From contig CAYQMH010000057.1 of NCBI GenBank assembly GCA_964418485.1, forward strand, positions 1 through 13,282: 13,282 bases of DNA, in the 5' to 3' direction. The notes below the pieces were generated by a model, which had not been told where the DNA came from, made no database searches, and was given only the letters and a program-made list of their open reading frames with translations. The stretch comes from JAFGHJ01 sp964418485. GTDB taxonomy: Bacteria > Hydrothermota > UBA3072. Positions 1 through 7,880 of this stretch are shown in pieces. Within the stretch, counting starts at the first letter, position 1. The number at the start of each line of letters is the position of its first letter. Position numbers and translations under genes: made by a program.

Positions 1-1
1 T

Positions 2-805
2 GCTTTTATCTTATATACCATGCTTATGGGGGGTGTTTATATTTTTAACCAGATTGTCGACAGAGAGTCGGATAGGAAGAACAAAAAATTATTCTTGATT
101 TCTGACGGTCTTATTCCTCTTAAAAACGCATACATAGAAATGGGTACGCTTTTTGTTATAGCTGTTACCGGGTCCTTTTTTCTCGGAGTAAATATTCTGA
201 TTGCTTTTCTGATTTCTCTTTTTCTGGGGATTACTTATTCGCTTCCTCCCGTTGAAACAAAAGGAAAACCTTTTCTGGATATTATTTGGAACGCAGCAGG
301 GTACGGAGTCCTCGCTTTTATTGTTGGGTGGCTTGCTGCCGCTGGTCCTTCTAAAGCGATGTTTCTTATTGCAATTCCGTATTTTCTTGCAGTGGCGGCT
401 GTATTTGTCAATACAACCATTCCGGATATAGAAGGTGATAGGGAGGAAGGTAAAGTTACTACTGGTGTTTTTTTAGGAAAGAAAAAGACTCTTTTGCTTG
501 GTATAATTCTTGATTTGATTGCTATTATTGTGGCATATTTTTTAGGAGAAAAGGGATATATATGTCTAATAGGGGCGGGACTCGCGTTTCCTATATTTTT
601 AATAGCTTATATTAAGCAGTCAAAGAAAGCGATATTATTTTCTTTCAGGGCTATTCCAGGGATATTCGCTATTATTGTTTTTCGTTATACTCCAATAATA
701 ATTCCGCTTTTTGCAGTAGTTTTTGGAGTTCAGAAGAGTTATTACAAAAAGAAATTCAATATAGATTATCCGGCTATCTTTAGCGGTCAGGAAAGAGATT
801 TTTGA
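2..805 (+). CDS. UbiA-family membrane prenyltransferase (5' end outside window)
   Basis: The reading frame is open from base 2, so the gene begins before the window; the first in-window ATG (base 20) is probably internal. The visible 267 residues are very hydrophobic with several membrane helices. Two Asp-rich motifs typical of UbiA enzymes are present: NQIVDRESD close to the visible start, with the following RKNKK, and PDIEGDREEGK near residue 140. These bind the Mg-diphosphate of an isoprenoid donor. The family joins polyprenyl groups to aromatic or glycerol-phosphate acceptors in the membrane (quinone, heme, chlorophyll or lipid synthesis). The acceptor cannot be told from this sequence. 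Perhaps the first 40 or more residues, including the first helix, are missing. The stop lies 2 nt before the ATG of the downstream TPR gene, or overlaps its alternative TTG start, which suggests co-transcription. Confidence 0.88.
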   Translation, partial: AFILYTMLMGGVYIFNQIVDRESDRKNKKLFLISDGLIPLKNAYIEMGTLFVIAVTGSFFLGVNILIAFLISLFLGITYSLPPVETKGKPFLDIIWNAAGYGVLAFIVGWLAAAGPSKAMFLIAIPYFLAVAAVFVNTTIPDIEGDREEGKVTTGVFLGKKKTLLLGIILDLIAIIVAYFLGEKGYICLIGAGLAFPIFLIAYIKQSKKAILFSFRAIPGIFAIIVFRYTPIIIPLFAVVFGVQKSYYKKKFNIDYPAIFSGQERDF

Positions 806-807
806 AT

Positions 808-1761
808 ATGTTAACTTTATTTTTATTGATTTCCACGCTTTCTCCCATGACCGATTCGCTTTTAATGGAAGCCATTAATTGCTCGTATGTAGAAGACTTT
901 GAGCGTGCCGAATCAATATTAACAGTTGTTAAGAAACAGGAAATCGACCATCCTGTTTCATATTTCTTGTTGTCTTCACTGTACGAAATGATGTGGGTTG
1001 ACCTTGGTGATAATTCCTATAAAGACAGAATATTTATATACGCGGATTCAGCCATTGTAAAGGGTAAAAAATGGACGAAAGAAAATCCTGATGATTCATG
1101 GGGCTATTTTTTTATTGGTGGAAGCTATACTTTGAAGATTTTTTATTATGTTATGAAGGAAGATTACCTCGGTACATTTTTTATGATCAATCCGGCAATT
1201 TATTATCTGGAAAAGGCAGAAGATATTGACTCTAGTTTAGCTGATGTTTATTTGGGTCTGGGTGGATGGGAATATATGAAGGGTCATTTGCCTTTTATGG
1301 GCAAGGATAAAGAAAAAGGACTTTCAATGATAAGGAAGGCTATTAAAGGAGCGAAATATGTTTCTTTGTATTCTACATTAGCTTACGCTAATATATGTAT
1401 TCGTGAGGGAGATTACGATGAGGCTATATCATTTCTTGAGTCTTTGTTAAGTACTTTTCCCGATTCGAGGACTTTTACCTGGCCGCTTCTGAAAGCTTAT
1501 TATGGGAAAAAAGAATACCGGAAATCTCTGAAGATTGTGGATAGACTTATTGCGATTTCAGAGGACAACGATTATTCGAGATTTGAGGCATACTACTATA
1601 GGGCAAAGATACTTCTGGAACTTGAGATGTTGAAGGAAGCATCATTAGCCGTTGAGTCGGCTCTAAATATTGAGTTGGAAGAAGATATTTTACATGTTAA
1701 AGATATAAAGGAAGAACTTCTTCAATTTAAGAGCGAAATAAAAGAAAGGATAGAAGAATAA
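808..1761 (+). CDS. Exported TPR-like repeat protein of unknown function
   Basis: A 317-residue protein from ATG 808. An in-frame TTG at 802 overlapping the upstream stop is an alternative start (319 residues), and the purine-rich AGGAAAGAG at 789-797 could serve either. The N-terminus (MLTLFLLISTLS) looks like a short signal peptide without a lipobox, so export to the periplasm is inferred. The rest is helical with TPR-style spacing: pairs of helices with aromatic and small residues around VSYFLLSSLYEM, SWGYFFIGGSYTL, ADVYLGLGGWEYMKG, AYANICIREGDYDEAISFLESL and PLLKAYYGKKEYRKSLKIVDRL. TPR proteins are usually scaffolds for protein contacts; no enzymatic motif is visible. Being tightly coupled to a UbiA prenyltransferase is the only functional hint. 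I cannot name a specific family. Confidence 0.8.
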   Translation: MLTLFLLISTLSPMTDSLLMEAINCSYVEDFERAESILTVVKKQEIDHPVSYFLLSSLYEMMWVDLGDNSYKDRIFIYADSAIVKGKKWTKENPDDSWGYFFIGGSYTLKIFYYVMKEDYLGTFFMINPAIYYLEKAEDIDSSLADVYLGLGGWEYMKGHLPFMGKDKEKGLSMIRKAIKGAKYVSLYSTLAYANICIREGDYDEAISFLESLLSTFPDSRTFTWPLLKAYYGKKEYRKSLKIVDRLIAISEDNDYSRFEAYYYRAKILLELEMLKEASLAVESALNIELEEDILHVKDIKEELLQFKSEIKERIEE

Positions 1762-1782
1762 CAGATAGCCGGGAAAGAGGTC

Positions 1783-1810
1783 TTGACAGATTAGGTTTAT
1801 AAGGTAAAAT
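1783..1810 (+). promoter_or_regulatory. Sigma-70 promoter for tRNA-Leu and the downstream operon
   Basis: A perfect TTGACA (-35) lies at 1783-1788 and TAAAAT (-10) at 1805-1810, separated by 16 bp. The predicted start falls around 1816-1818, a few bases before the tRNA 5' end at 1822. It sits in the only sizeable gap between the TPR gene and accD. It is the only strong consensus promoter I found ahead of the long + strand gene run. Confidence 0.8.
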
Positions 1811-1821
1811 TAAAGGGTTAA

Positions 1822-1907
1822 GCCGGAGTGGCGGAATCGGTAGACGCATCGGACTTAAAATCCGGTGGAGAATTCTCTCCGTGTCGGTTCAAATCCGACC
1901 TCCGGCA
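1822..1907 (+). tRNA. tRNA-Leu (anticodon UAA)
   Basis: A class II tRNA cloverleaf folds by eye. The acceptor GCCGGAG (1822-1828) pairs with CTCCGGC (1900-1906), and the discriminator is A (1907). The anticodon loop CTTAAAA gives anticodon TAA at 1856-1858. A long variable arm (GGAGAATTCTCTCC) and a T arm with GGTTCAAATCC follow. The variable arm plus the UAA anticodon identify leucine. CCA is not encoded. An open frame running from 1828 into accD is only read-through of the tRNA and does not mark the start of that protein. Confidence 0.97.
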
Positions 1908-1929
1908 TGTAGTTTTTTGGGATATAATA

Positions 1930-2748
1930 ATGAAGTGGTTTCAAATAAGAAAAAAAATCGGAAAGGGAAGCTCAAAGAAAGAAATTCCGGATGGCTTATG
2001 GGTGAAGTGTCCTTCTTGTGGAGAGATACTTTATAAGAAGGAAATCCAGAAGAATCTTATGGTATGCTCTAAGTGTAACTTTCATTTTAGAGTTAATAGC
2101 GCTTTTTATAAAAAACTGCTGCTTGATGAGAATTCTTTTATTCCTTTTGACGAGGATATTAAAACCGCAGATCCATTGCAGTTTAAGGGTTATAGAAAAA
2201 AAATTGAAATGGCAAGAAAGGAAACTTCTTTGAGTGAAGCTGTTATAACAGGAGAAGCTAAAATTGATGGTAGAGATGTTGAGGCGGCGATTATGGATTT
2301 TTCTTTTGTTGGTGGGTCTATGGGATCTGTTGTAGGGGAGAGAGTTAAGAGAGCAATTGAAAGGGCGAGTGAATCGAATTTGCCTCTTTTGATAATCAAT
2401 GCTTCCGGAGGTGCCAGAATGCAGGAAGGGATTCTTTCCTTGATGCAAATGGCGAAAACCGCGACTGCTCTAAATAAGTTAAAAACACCTTATATTTCTG
2501 TTCTTACCAATCCTACAACCGCGGGAGTTCTTGCTTCTTACGCTTCACTTGGAGATATTTTGATTGCCGAGCCCGGAGCGCTTATTGGATTTGCGGGACC
2601 CAGAGTGATAAAACAAACAATAAAAAAAGAATTGCCTGATGGTTTTCAGCGAGCAGAGTTTCTCCTGGAGCACGGTCTTATAGATATGATTGTATCGAGA
2701 AAGGAACTAAAGGATACGATTAGTTCTCTTTTATCGCATCTTTGTTAA
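1930..2748 (+). CDS. accD: Acetyl-CoA carboxylase carboxyltransferase subunit beta
   Basis: A 272-residue AccD. It carries the N-terminal zinc ribbon (C27-x2-C30 and C46-x2-C49) and the crotonase-like carboxyltransferase fold with SGGARMQEG near residues 159-167 and EPGALIGFAGPRVI further on. With AccA it transfers the carboxyl group from carboxybiotin-BCCP to acetyl-CoA, giving malonyl-CoA for fatty-acid synthesis in the cytoplasm. I placed the start at ATG 1930, 22 nt after tRNA-Leu; longer frames run into the tRNA. Only a weak GGGA precedes it. The usual PTTGGV loop reads PTTAGV (195-200), a mild substitution. accA is not adjacent, so it must lie elsewhere or be fused or replaced. Confidence 0.95.
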   Translation: MKWFQIRKKIGKGSSKKEIPDGLWVKCPSCGEILYKKEIQKNLMVCSKCNFHFRVNSAFYKKLLLDENSFIPFDEDIKTADPLQFKGYRKKIEMARKETSLSEAVITGEAKIDGRDVEAAIMDFSFVGGSMGSVVGERVKRAIERASESNLPLLIINASGGARMQEGILSLMQMAKTATALNKLKTPYISVLTNPTTAGVLASYASLGDILIAEPGALIGFAGPRVIKQTIKKELPDGFQRAEFLLEHGLIDMIVSRKELKDTISSLLSHLC

Positions 2749-2758
2749 AAACATAAAA

Positions 2759-3028
2759 ATGTTTAAGAAAGATGCTGAAATTATTAATTCTTTAGGTATT
2801 CATGCTAGACCTGCTTCCTTGATAGTCAAGATTGCTTCTTCTTTTGATTCGAAAGTAGAATTGGAGAAAAATAATGTTAAAGTTAATGCTAAAAGTATTA
2901 TGGGCGTTCTAATGTTGGCTTCTGAACAGGGTGATAAGGTGACAATTATAGCGGAAGGTAAGGATGAGAAAGAAGCAGTAGAAGCTCTTGTTGAGCTAAT
3001 AGAAATAAGGAAATTCGATGAAGAATAA
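2759..3028 (+). CDS. ptsH: Phosphocarrier protein HPr
   Basis: An 89-residue HPr of standard length. The phosphorylation site His15 sits in GIHARPAS (13-20), and the regulatory Ser46 sits in AKSIMGVL (44-51), the site phosphorylated by HPr kinase in organisms that have one. HPr takes phosphate from enzyme I and passes it to PTS enzyme II proteins or regulators in the cytoplasm. It starts 10 nt after the accD stop with no recognisable Shine-Dalgarno sequence (upstream is A-rich), so translation is probably coupled to accD. It overlaps ptsI by 11 nt. No enzyme II or hprK is visible in the window. Confidence 0.95.
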   Translation: MFKKDAEIINSLGIHARPASLIVKIASSFDSKVELEKNNVKVNAKSIMGVLMLASEQGDKVTIIAEGKDEKEAVEALVELIEIRKFDEE

Positions 3029-4778
3029 AATATTTAGAGGTACTCCCGCTTCTCCGTCTATTGCCATAGGCAAGAGTTTCGTCTATTCGCCTAAACAAAT
3101 AGTGCTTTCTTCTTCTACGGAAAGAAAGGATGTTGCAGAGGAAATAGCTCTTTTTGAGAAGGCGCGTAATATGGCTTTAAGACAGCTCCGAGGCCTTCGT
3201 ATGGAATTAAGGAAGGCAAGCGATCCGGTAAGCGCAAGGTTAATAGATGTCCAGATGCTTTTCTTGCAGGATCCCCTTTTCTTAAATTCAGTAGAAAAGA
3301 GGATAAGAACAGGAAAAGAATCGTCGGAAGAAGCTATAATTAATTTTTCGGAGAGTCTGGAAAAAGATTTTAAGGATATCCCGAATAGTTATATAGCAGA
3401 ACGTTATCTGGATGTGAAGGATATTATTGGTAGATTGTTGAAGAATTTGAAGGAAGAAGAGCCGGATGGTGAATTAGGAAGTTACGGTGATATTATGATA
3501 GCAGAGACTTTTACAGCCTCAATTGTCCTGCAGATGAGTAAAGCGGGCGTTGGAGGGTTAATAGCTGAAAAAGGAGGAAGAACTTCTCATTTTGCAATTC
3601 TTGCAGAAGCGTTGAATATTTCAGCTGTTGTGGGCGCAAACGGAGTTACCGAGGAGATCGAGTCCGGAGACGAAGTGATAGTTGACGGTATCAGCGGAGT
3701 TATAGTTATTAATCCCGACGAGGATACAAAGAGAAGATTTGAGCGAAAAAAAGAAGAGGCAGCTGCTATTCAAAAGAAATTTCTTGAACAAAAAGATCTC
3801 CCCGCCACAACTATTGATAGCTATTCTATCGATATTTCTGCCAATATCGAGTTGCCAATCGAGCTTCCTTTTATAAAAAAATTTGGAGCTAAAGGGGTAG
3901 GTCTCTTGCGTACCGAATTTCTTTTCCTTACTTCAGAAGATATTCCCGGAGAAAAAGAACAGTATGATTTCTATTTAAAAGTTGCGGAAAGTGCTTATCC
4001 GGATTATGTTATAATGAGAACTCTTGATCTTGGAGGAGATAAGGTTTTTAAGACGAAAGTTCAGGAAGAGAATCCTTTTTTAGGTTGGAGAGGTGTTCGC
4101 TTTACTCTCGCAAACGAAAAAATTTTCAAAGATCAATTGCGTGCAATGTTAAAAGTTTCAGCTAAAGGTAATGTTAGGATCCTTATTCCAATGGTTTCGC
4201 AATTGGAAGAAATAAGGAGTGTTAAGAATATCGTAGAAGGTATTAAGAAGGAGCTAAAAGAAGAGGGTATAGCTTACGATGAAAATATCGAGATAGGAGC
4301 TATGGTCGAGATTCCTTCTGTTCCTTTGATGGCAGATTTCTTTTCTGAAATAGTAGACTTTTTTTCTATTGGAACAAATGACTTGACTCAATATACCCTC
4401 GCGGTTGACAGGGGGAATAAGAATATATCCAGTCTTTTTGACCAGCTTGATCCGGCGGTTATAGCTCTTATGGAAATGACGGTGCAAAAAGCACATCATA
4501 AAAATAAATGGGTTGGGATTTGCGGTGATGTGGCTGCCGATGTAGTTGCCATACCCCTGCTTCTAGGCATGGAAATGGATGAGCTTTCATTGCCTCCAAG
4601 TTTTATTCCCCAGATAAAAAACATTATAAGGGGATTAAGTTTGAAAGAATGTAAGGATTTATTGGATAACGCGAGAAAGAAACGATCGGCAAGTGAAGTG
4701 AGGGAATTTTTGAAGGAAGAAATGCTAAACAGATTTCCTTCTCTTAAAAACATACTAGTGGAGGTTGAAGATGATTGA
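3018..4778 (+). CDS. ptsI: Phosphoenolpyruvate-protein phosphotransferase (PTS enzyme I)
   Basis: A 586-residue enzyme I, close to the usual ~575. The N-terminal HPr-binding and phosphohistidine region contains GGRTSHFAI with the active His191. The C-terminal PEP-binding barrel has MRTLDLGGDK, LLRTEFLF, NPFLGWRGVRF, EIGAMVEIPS and FFSIGTNDLTQYTLAVDRGN, and the late GICGDVAAD loop carries the conserved Cys. It autophosphorylates with PEP and phosphorylates HPr His15. The ATG at 3018 lies within the end of ptsH and has AAGGA 6 nt upstream. The gene overlaps the isomerase gene by 8 nt. The active-site motifs I checked are intact, so it should be functional even though no transporter subunits are nearby. 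Confidence 0.96.
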   Translation: MKNKIFRGTPASPSIAIGKSFVYSPKQIVLSSSTERKDVAEEIALFEKARNMALRQLRGLRMELRKASDPVSARLIDVQMLFLQDPLFLNSVEKRIRTGKESSEEAIINFSESLEKDFKDIPNSYIAERYLDVKDIIGRLLKNLKEEEPDGELGSYGDIMIAETFTASIVLQMSKAGVGGLIAEKGGRTSHFAILAEALNISAVVGANGVTEEIESGDEVIVDGISGVIVINPDEDTKRRFERKKEEAAAIQKKFLEQKDLPATTIDSYSIDISANIELPIELPFIKKFGAKGVGLLRTEFLFLTSEDIPGEKEQYDFYLKVAESAYPDYVIMRTLDLGGDKVFKTKVQEENPFLGWRGVRFTLANEKIFKDQLRAMLKVSAKGNVRILIPMVSQLEEIRSVKNIVEGIKKELKEEGIAYDENIEIGAMVEIPSVPLMADFFSEIVDFFSIGTNDLTQYTLAVDRGNKNISSLFDQLDPAVIALMEMTVQKAHHKNKWVGICGDVAADVVAIPLLLGMEMDELSLPPSFIPQIKNIIRGLSLKECKDLLDNARKKRSASEVREFLKEEMLNRFPSLKNILVEVEDD

Positions 4779-5748
4779 AATTATTGATGATTTGCCTCAA
4801 CAAATCGAAGAGGCTGTTGAACTTGGTTCGGCAGTAGATTTCGGGTTTAAAGGCATAAAAAACGTATGTATTGGGGGTATGGGAGGTTCTTCCATAGGGG
4901 GTGAGCTGCTTTGTAATATTGGGGCAAAGTATGCAAAAATACCTTATTTTATTGTAAGAGATTATAATTTGCCTCACTTTGTCGACAGTAAAACCCTGGT
5001 AATTATTGTGAGTTACTCAGGTAATACGGAAGAGACTTTGTCTATTATGGATAATGTCCCTAGTAAGGCTAAAATTCTATGTGTAACCGGTAATGGAGTG
5101 GTAGGGGATAGAGCTAAGGAGAAAAATTTACCACTTATATCCATTCCTAAAGGATATCCTCCTAGAGGAGCGATTGCTTATCTGTTTTTCCCTGTTTTAG
5201 AAGTTTTGAGAAAATCGAACCTAATCAAGGTAAAGAAGGAAGACATCGATGAAGTTATAAAAGTCCTTTCGGATAATAGGGAAACAGCGAAAGTCTGGGC
5301 AGAGGAAGTTAGCCGTAGATTGAAGGAGAAACTTCCTTTTATCTACTCGGCTTATGATTTTAGTGGTGTTGCTAGAAGATGGTGTACTCAAATTAATGAA
5401 AATTCGAAATCTCTCGCTCATTTTGCCGTATTTTCGGAGTTGAACCACAATGAAATCGTAGGTTGGGAAAATCCCAAAGAGATTCTTAAAAGGATTTTCA
5501 TTTTTATTTTAAGAGATAGGGATGAAAAGGAAAAAATGAAAAAGAGAATCGAAATTACTACCGAGTTAATCGAAGAATTTGCAGGTGAAGTTATGGATGT
5601 ATACTCTGAAGGTAAATCTCAACTTGCCAAGTTGTTTTCACTTATACAAAAAGGTGATTATCTTTCTTTTTATCTTGCAAGGAATTACAAGGTGGATCCT
5701 CTTCCGGTAAAGAAGATACAGGAGTTGAAGAGAAGGCTTGCTGAATGA
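4771..5748 (+). CDS. Bifunctional phosphoglucose/phosphomannose isomerase (SIS domain)
   Basis: A 325-residue SIS-fold isomerase. N-terminal GMGGSSIGGELL and SYSGNTEETLS form the sugar-phosphate binding loops. NENSKSLAH and SELNHNEIVGW supply the acid/base pair, E210 and H226. Their 16-residue spacing fits what I recall for the archaeal-type PGI/PMI enzymes. These interconvert fructose-6-phosphate with glucose-6-phosphate or mannose-6-phosphate. The ATG at 4771 is chosen over an in-frame TTG at 4765 because GGAGG at 4760-4764 is ideally spaced for it. The start overlaps the ptsI stop by 8 nt, and the 3' end overlaps the nucleotidyltransferase by 4 nt (ATGA). The context suggests hexose-phosphate supply for sugar nucleotides. 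A single-activity variant is possible. Confidence 0.9.
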   Translation: MIEIIDDLPQQIEEAVELGSAVDFGFKGIKNVCIGGMGGSSIGGELLCNIGAKYAKIPYFIVRDYNLPHFVDSKTLVIIVSYSGNTEETLSIMDNVPSKAKILCVTGNGVVGDRAKEKNLPLISIPKGYPPRGAIAYLFFPVLEVLRKSNLIKVKKEDIDEVIKVLSDNRETAKVWAEEVSRRLKEKLPFIYSAYDFSGVARRWCTQINENSKSLAHFAVFSELNHNEIVGWENPKEILKRIFIFILRDRDEKEKMKKRIEITTELIEEFAGEVMDVYSEGKSQLAKLFSLIQKGDYLSFYLARNYKVDPLPVKKIQELKRRLAE

Positions 5749-6731
5749 CAGTTATTATTCCCCTCGCCGGTCACGGGACCAGACTTAGACCTCTCACCTA
5801 TAGTGTGCCCAAACCGCTTTTACTCTGCGCGGGAGATACTGTCCTTGGCTGGATATTTAAATCTATAGCTCCACTTAACCCTTCAGAAGTAGTATTGATA
5901 GTAGGGTACAAAGGAGATGTAATAAAAAATTGGGTTAGCGAACATTACAGTGATTTGCCTGTTAAATGTGTTGTGCAAGAAGAAGCTAAAGGCTTAGGAC
6001 ATGCGGTTTGGAAGGCGGGAGAGATTGTTTCCCCTGAGAGTGATGTTTTGATTTACCTGGGAGATTCGATATTCGTTTTAGATTGGGAAATTATTAAAGA
6101 ACGGAAGGATAACTTTATTGGGGTGAAAGAAGTTGAAGATCCGCACAGGTTTGGCATTGCCGAGATTGAAGATAACAATATTGTTGGTTTGATTGAAAAA
6201 CCGGAGATGCCACCTTCAAATTTTGCTGTTGTCGGTTTATATTATATAAAAAAATGGGATTTTTTGTACAGGCAGCTAAATTTTATGATAGGAGAGGATA
6301 TTAGAACTAAAAACGAGTATCAGTTGACAGATGCCTTGAATCTTATGTTGGAAAGAGAAAATATTATACTAAAAGCACTTTCTGTCAAAGGATGGTATGA
6401 CTGCGGGGAAACTAATACTTTGCTTCAAACTAATACTGATCTCCTGAAAAATCCTCCTGATTGGATTGATTTTAGAGAACGTATACGGAATTTTTCATAT
6501 ATTAGTGAGTCTTCCGATTTAAAAGATACAGAGATAGGTCATTTCGTAACTGTGGGAGAAAGTTCATTAATAGAAAAAACGATTATCAGAAATTCTATCA
6601 TAGGAAATGCAGTTAAAATTGTAAACTCGGATATTTATGATTCTATTATAGGTGATGAGTCAGAGGTTGTAAATGCAAGAGGAAAGTTTATAGTTGGGTC
6701 TAATTCCTTAATTAGAGGAAAGGAGAGTTGA
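5745..6731 (+). CDS. Sugar-1-phosphate nucleotidyltransferase with left-handed beta-helix tail
   Basis: A 328-residue protein. Its Rossmann-like NTP-transferase domain begins with the signature AGHGTRLRPLT (8-18) plus PKP at 22-24. The metal/base site YLGDS (D107) and WYDCGE further on fit the glucose-1-phosphate thymidylyltransferase / mannose-1-phosphate guanylyltransferase superfamily. From about residue 250, hexapeptide-like strands (DTEIGHFVTVGESSLIEKTIIRNSIIG) suggest a short left-handed beta-helix. The enzyme would couple a hexose-1-phosphate to an NTP and release diphosphate. Base and sugar specificity are not readable from the motifs. Translational coupling (ATGA) to the PGI/PMI gene suggests that its substrate is derived from glucose-6-phosphate or mannose-6-phosphate. 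AGAAGG lies 8 nt upstream of the start. Confidence 0.87.
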   Translation: MTVIIPLAGHGTRLRPLTYSVPKPLLLCAGDTVLGWIFKSIAPLNPSEVVLIVGYKGDVIKNWVSEHYSDLPVKCVVQEEAKGLGHAVWKAGEIVSPESDVLIYLGDSIFVLDWEIIKERKDNFIGVKEVEDPHRFGIAEIEDNNIVGLIEKPEMPPSNFAVVGLYYIKKWDFLYRQLNFMIGEDIRTKNEYQLTDALNLMLERENIILKALSVKGWYDCGETNTLLQTNTDLLKNPPDWIDFRERIRNFSYISESSDLKDTEIGHFVTVGESSLIEKTIIRNSIIGNAVKIVNSDIYDSIIGDESEVVNARGKFIVGSNSLIRGKES

Positions 6732-6734
6732 TAA

Positions 6735-7880
6735 GTGAAAAGAATAGTTACGAGTGAATCTGTAACCGAGGGACATCCGGATAAGATATGTGATCAGGTT
6801 TCCGATGCGGTTTTAGATGAAATTTATAGAAATGATCCGGATAAAAAGAGAGTGAGAACGGCAATAGAAACTCTAACAACGCGGGGTATCGTTCTGGTTT
6901 CAGGAGAGATGGCTACTTCGGTTTATATAGATGTTCCGGAATTGGTCAGGGAACTCCTGCGGAATATAGGATATGTTAAAACTGAATATCATTTTACTTA
7001 CGAAACTTGTGGTATTGTTACTATGATTCAAGGGCAATCTTCCGATATTGCTCTAGGAGTTGATAAGGGAGGAGCTGGAGATCAAGGAATGATGTTTGGT
7101 TATGCAACTAAAGAAACGAAAGAACTGATGCCTATGCCTATTATGTTGGCACACAAGTTAGTCAAGAAACTCGCGGATAAAAGAAAAGAGCAGGATGATC
7201 ATTTCTTACGGCCCGATGGAAAATCTCAAGTTTCCGTTGAATACGTTGACGGAATTCCCAAAAGAGTGGATACTGTTTTGATTTCCGCTCAGTGTGATCC
7301 TCAGGTTGAAATGAAGGAACTTAAAGAGTATATTATTGAAGAAGTTATCAAACCAACTGTGCCGGAAGATTTACGGGACAGTAATACTAATTATCTGGTT
7401 AACCCGACAGGCAGATTCGTTATAGGTGGTCCTCAGGCGGATACGGGTGTTACCGGCAGAAAGATTATGGTTGATACTTACGGAGGTTTAGGTAAGCATG
7501 GAGGAGGATGTTTTTCGGGTAAAGATCCAACCAAAGTTGACCGCTCCGCTGCTTATATGGCTAGATACGTAGCTAAGAATGTTGTTGCTGCTTCACTTGC
7601 CGATAAGGTTGAAATACAAATAGCTTACGCAATTGGTATGGAGGAACCCGTTTCGATATATATCGATTCTTTCGGTACGGGGGTAACCTCTGACGAAAAG
7701 ATTCTCGAGGCAGTTAAGAGAGTTTTCGATTTTTGTCCAAGAAAAATAATCGAGCAGTTGAATCTGCTTCGGCCTCAATATCTTGATACAGCCTGCTACG
7801 GACATTTTGGAAGAGAAGATAAAGATTTTAAATGGGAAGAAACCGATAAGGTTTCCGAATTGAAAGGAGAAGTTAGTTGA
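6735..7880 (+). CDS. metK: S-adenosylmethionine synthetase (methionine adenosyltransferase)
   Basis: A 381-residue MetK of normal bacterial length. It has SVTEGHPDKICDQVSDAVLD at the N-terminus (ATP/methionine site), the hexapeptide GAGDQG in the middle, and the P-loop-like GGGCFSGKDPTKVDRSAAY in the last third. Cys replaces the more common Ala in GGGAFSGKD; I recall this position as tolerant of Ala, Ser or Cys. The enzyme makes SAM from ATP and methionine in the cytoplasm. It starts with GTG at 6735, 3 nt after the previous stop, with AGGAG at 6721-6725. No SAM riboswitch can fit in that gap, so control is likely at the operon level. It overlaps ahcY by one base. Confidence 0.97.
   Translation: MKRIVTSESVTEGHPDKICDQVSDAVLDEIYRNDPDKKRVRTAIETLTTRGIVLVSGEMATSVYIDVPELVRELLRNIGYVKTEYHFTYETCGIVTMIQGQSSDIALGVDKGGAGDQGMMFGYATKETKELMPMPIMLAHKLVKKLADKRKEQDDHFLRPDGKSQVSVEYVDGIPKRVDTVLISAQCDPQVEMKELKEYIIEEVIKPTVPEDLRDSNTNYLVNPTGRFVIGGPQADTGVTGRKIMVDTYGGLGKHGGGCFSGKDPTKVDRSAAYMARYVAKNVVAASLADKVEIQIAYAIGMEEPVSIYIDSFGTGVTSDEKILEAVKRVFDFCPRKIIEQLNLLRPQYLDTACYGHFGREDKDFKWEETDKVSELKGEVS

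Noticed and set aside
1828..1929. N-terminal extension of accD
   Set aside because: This open stretch lies inside tRNA-Leu and its 3' flank. The AccD homology fits a start at 1930.
6732..6734. SAM riboswitch before metK
   Set aside because: Only 3 nt separate metK from the preceding gene, so no leader exists.
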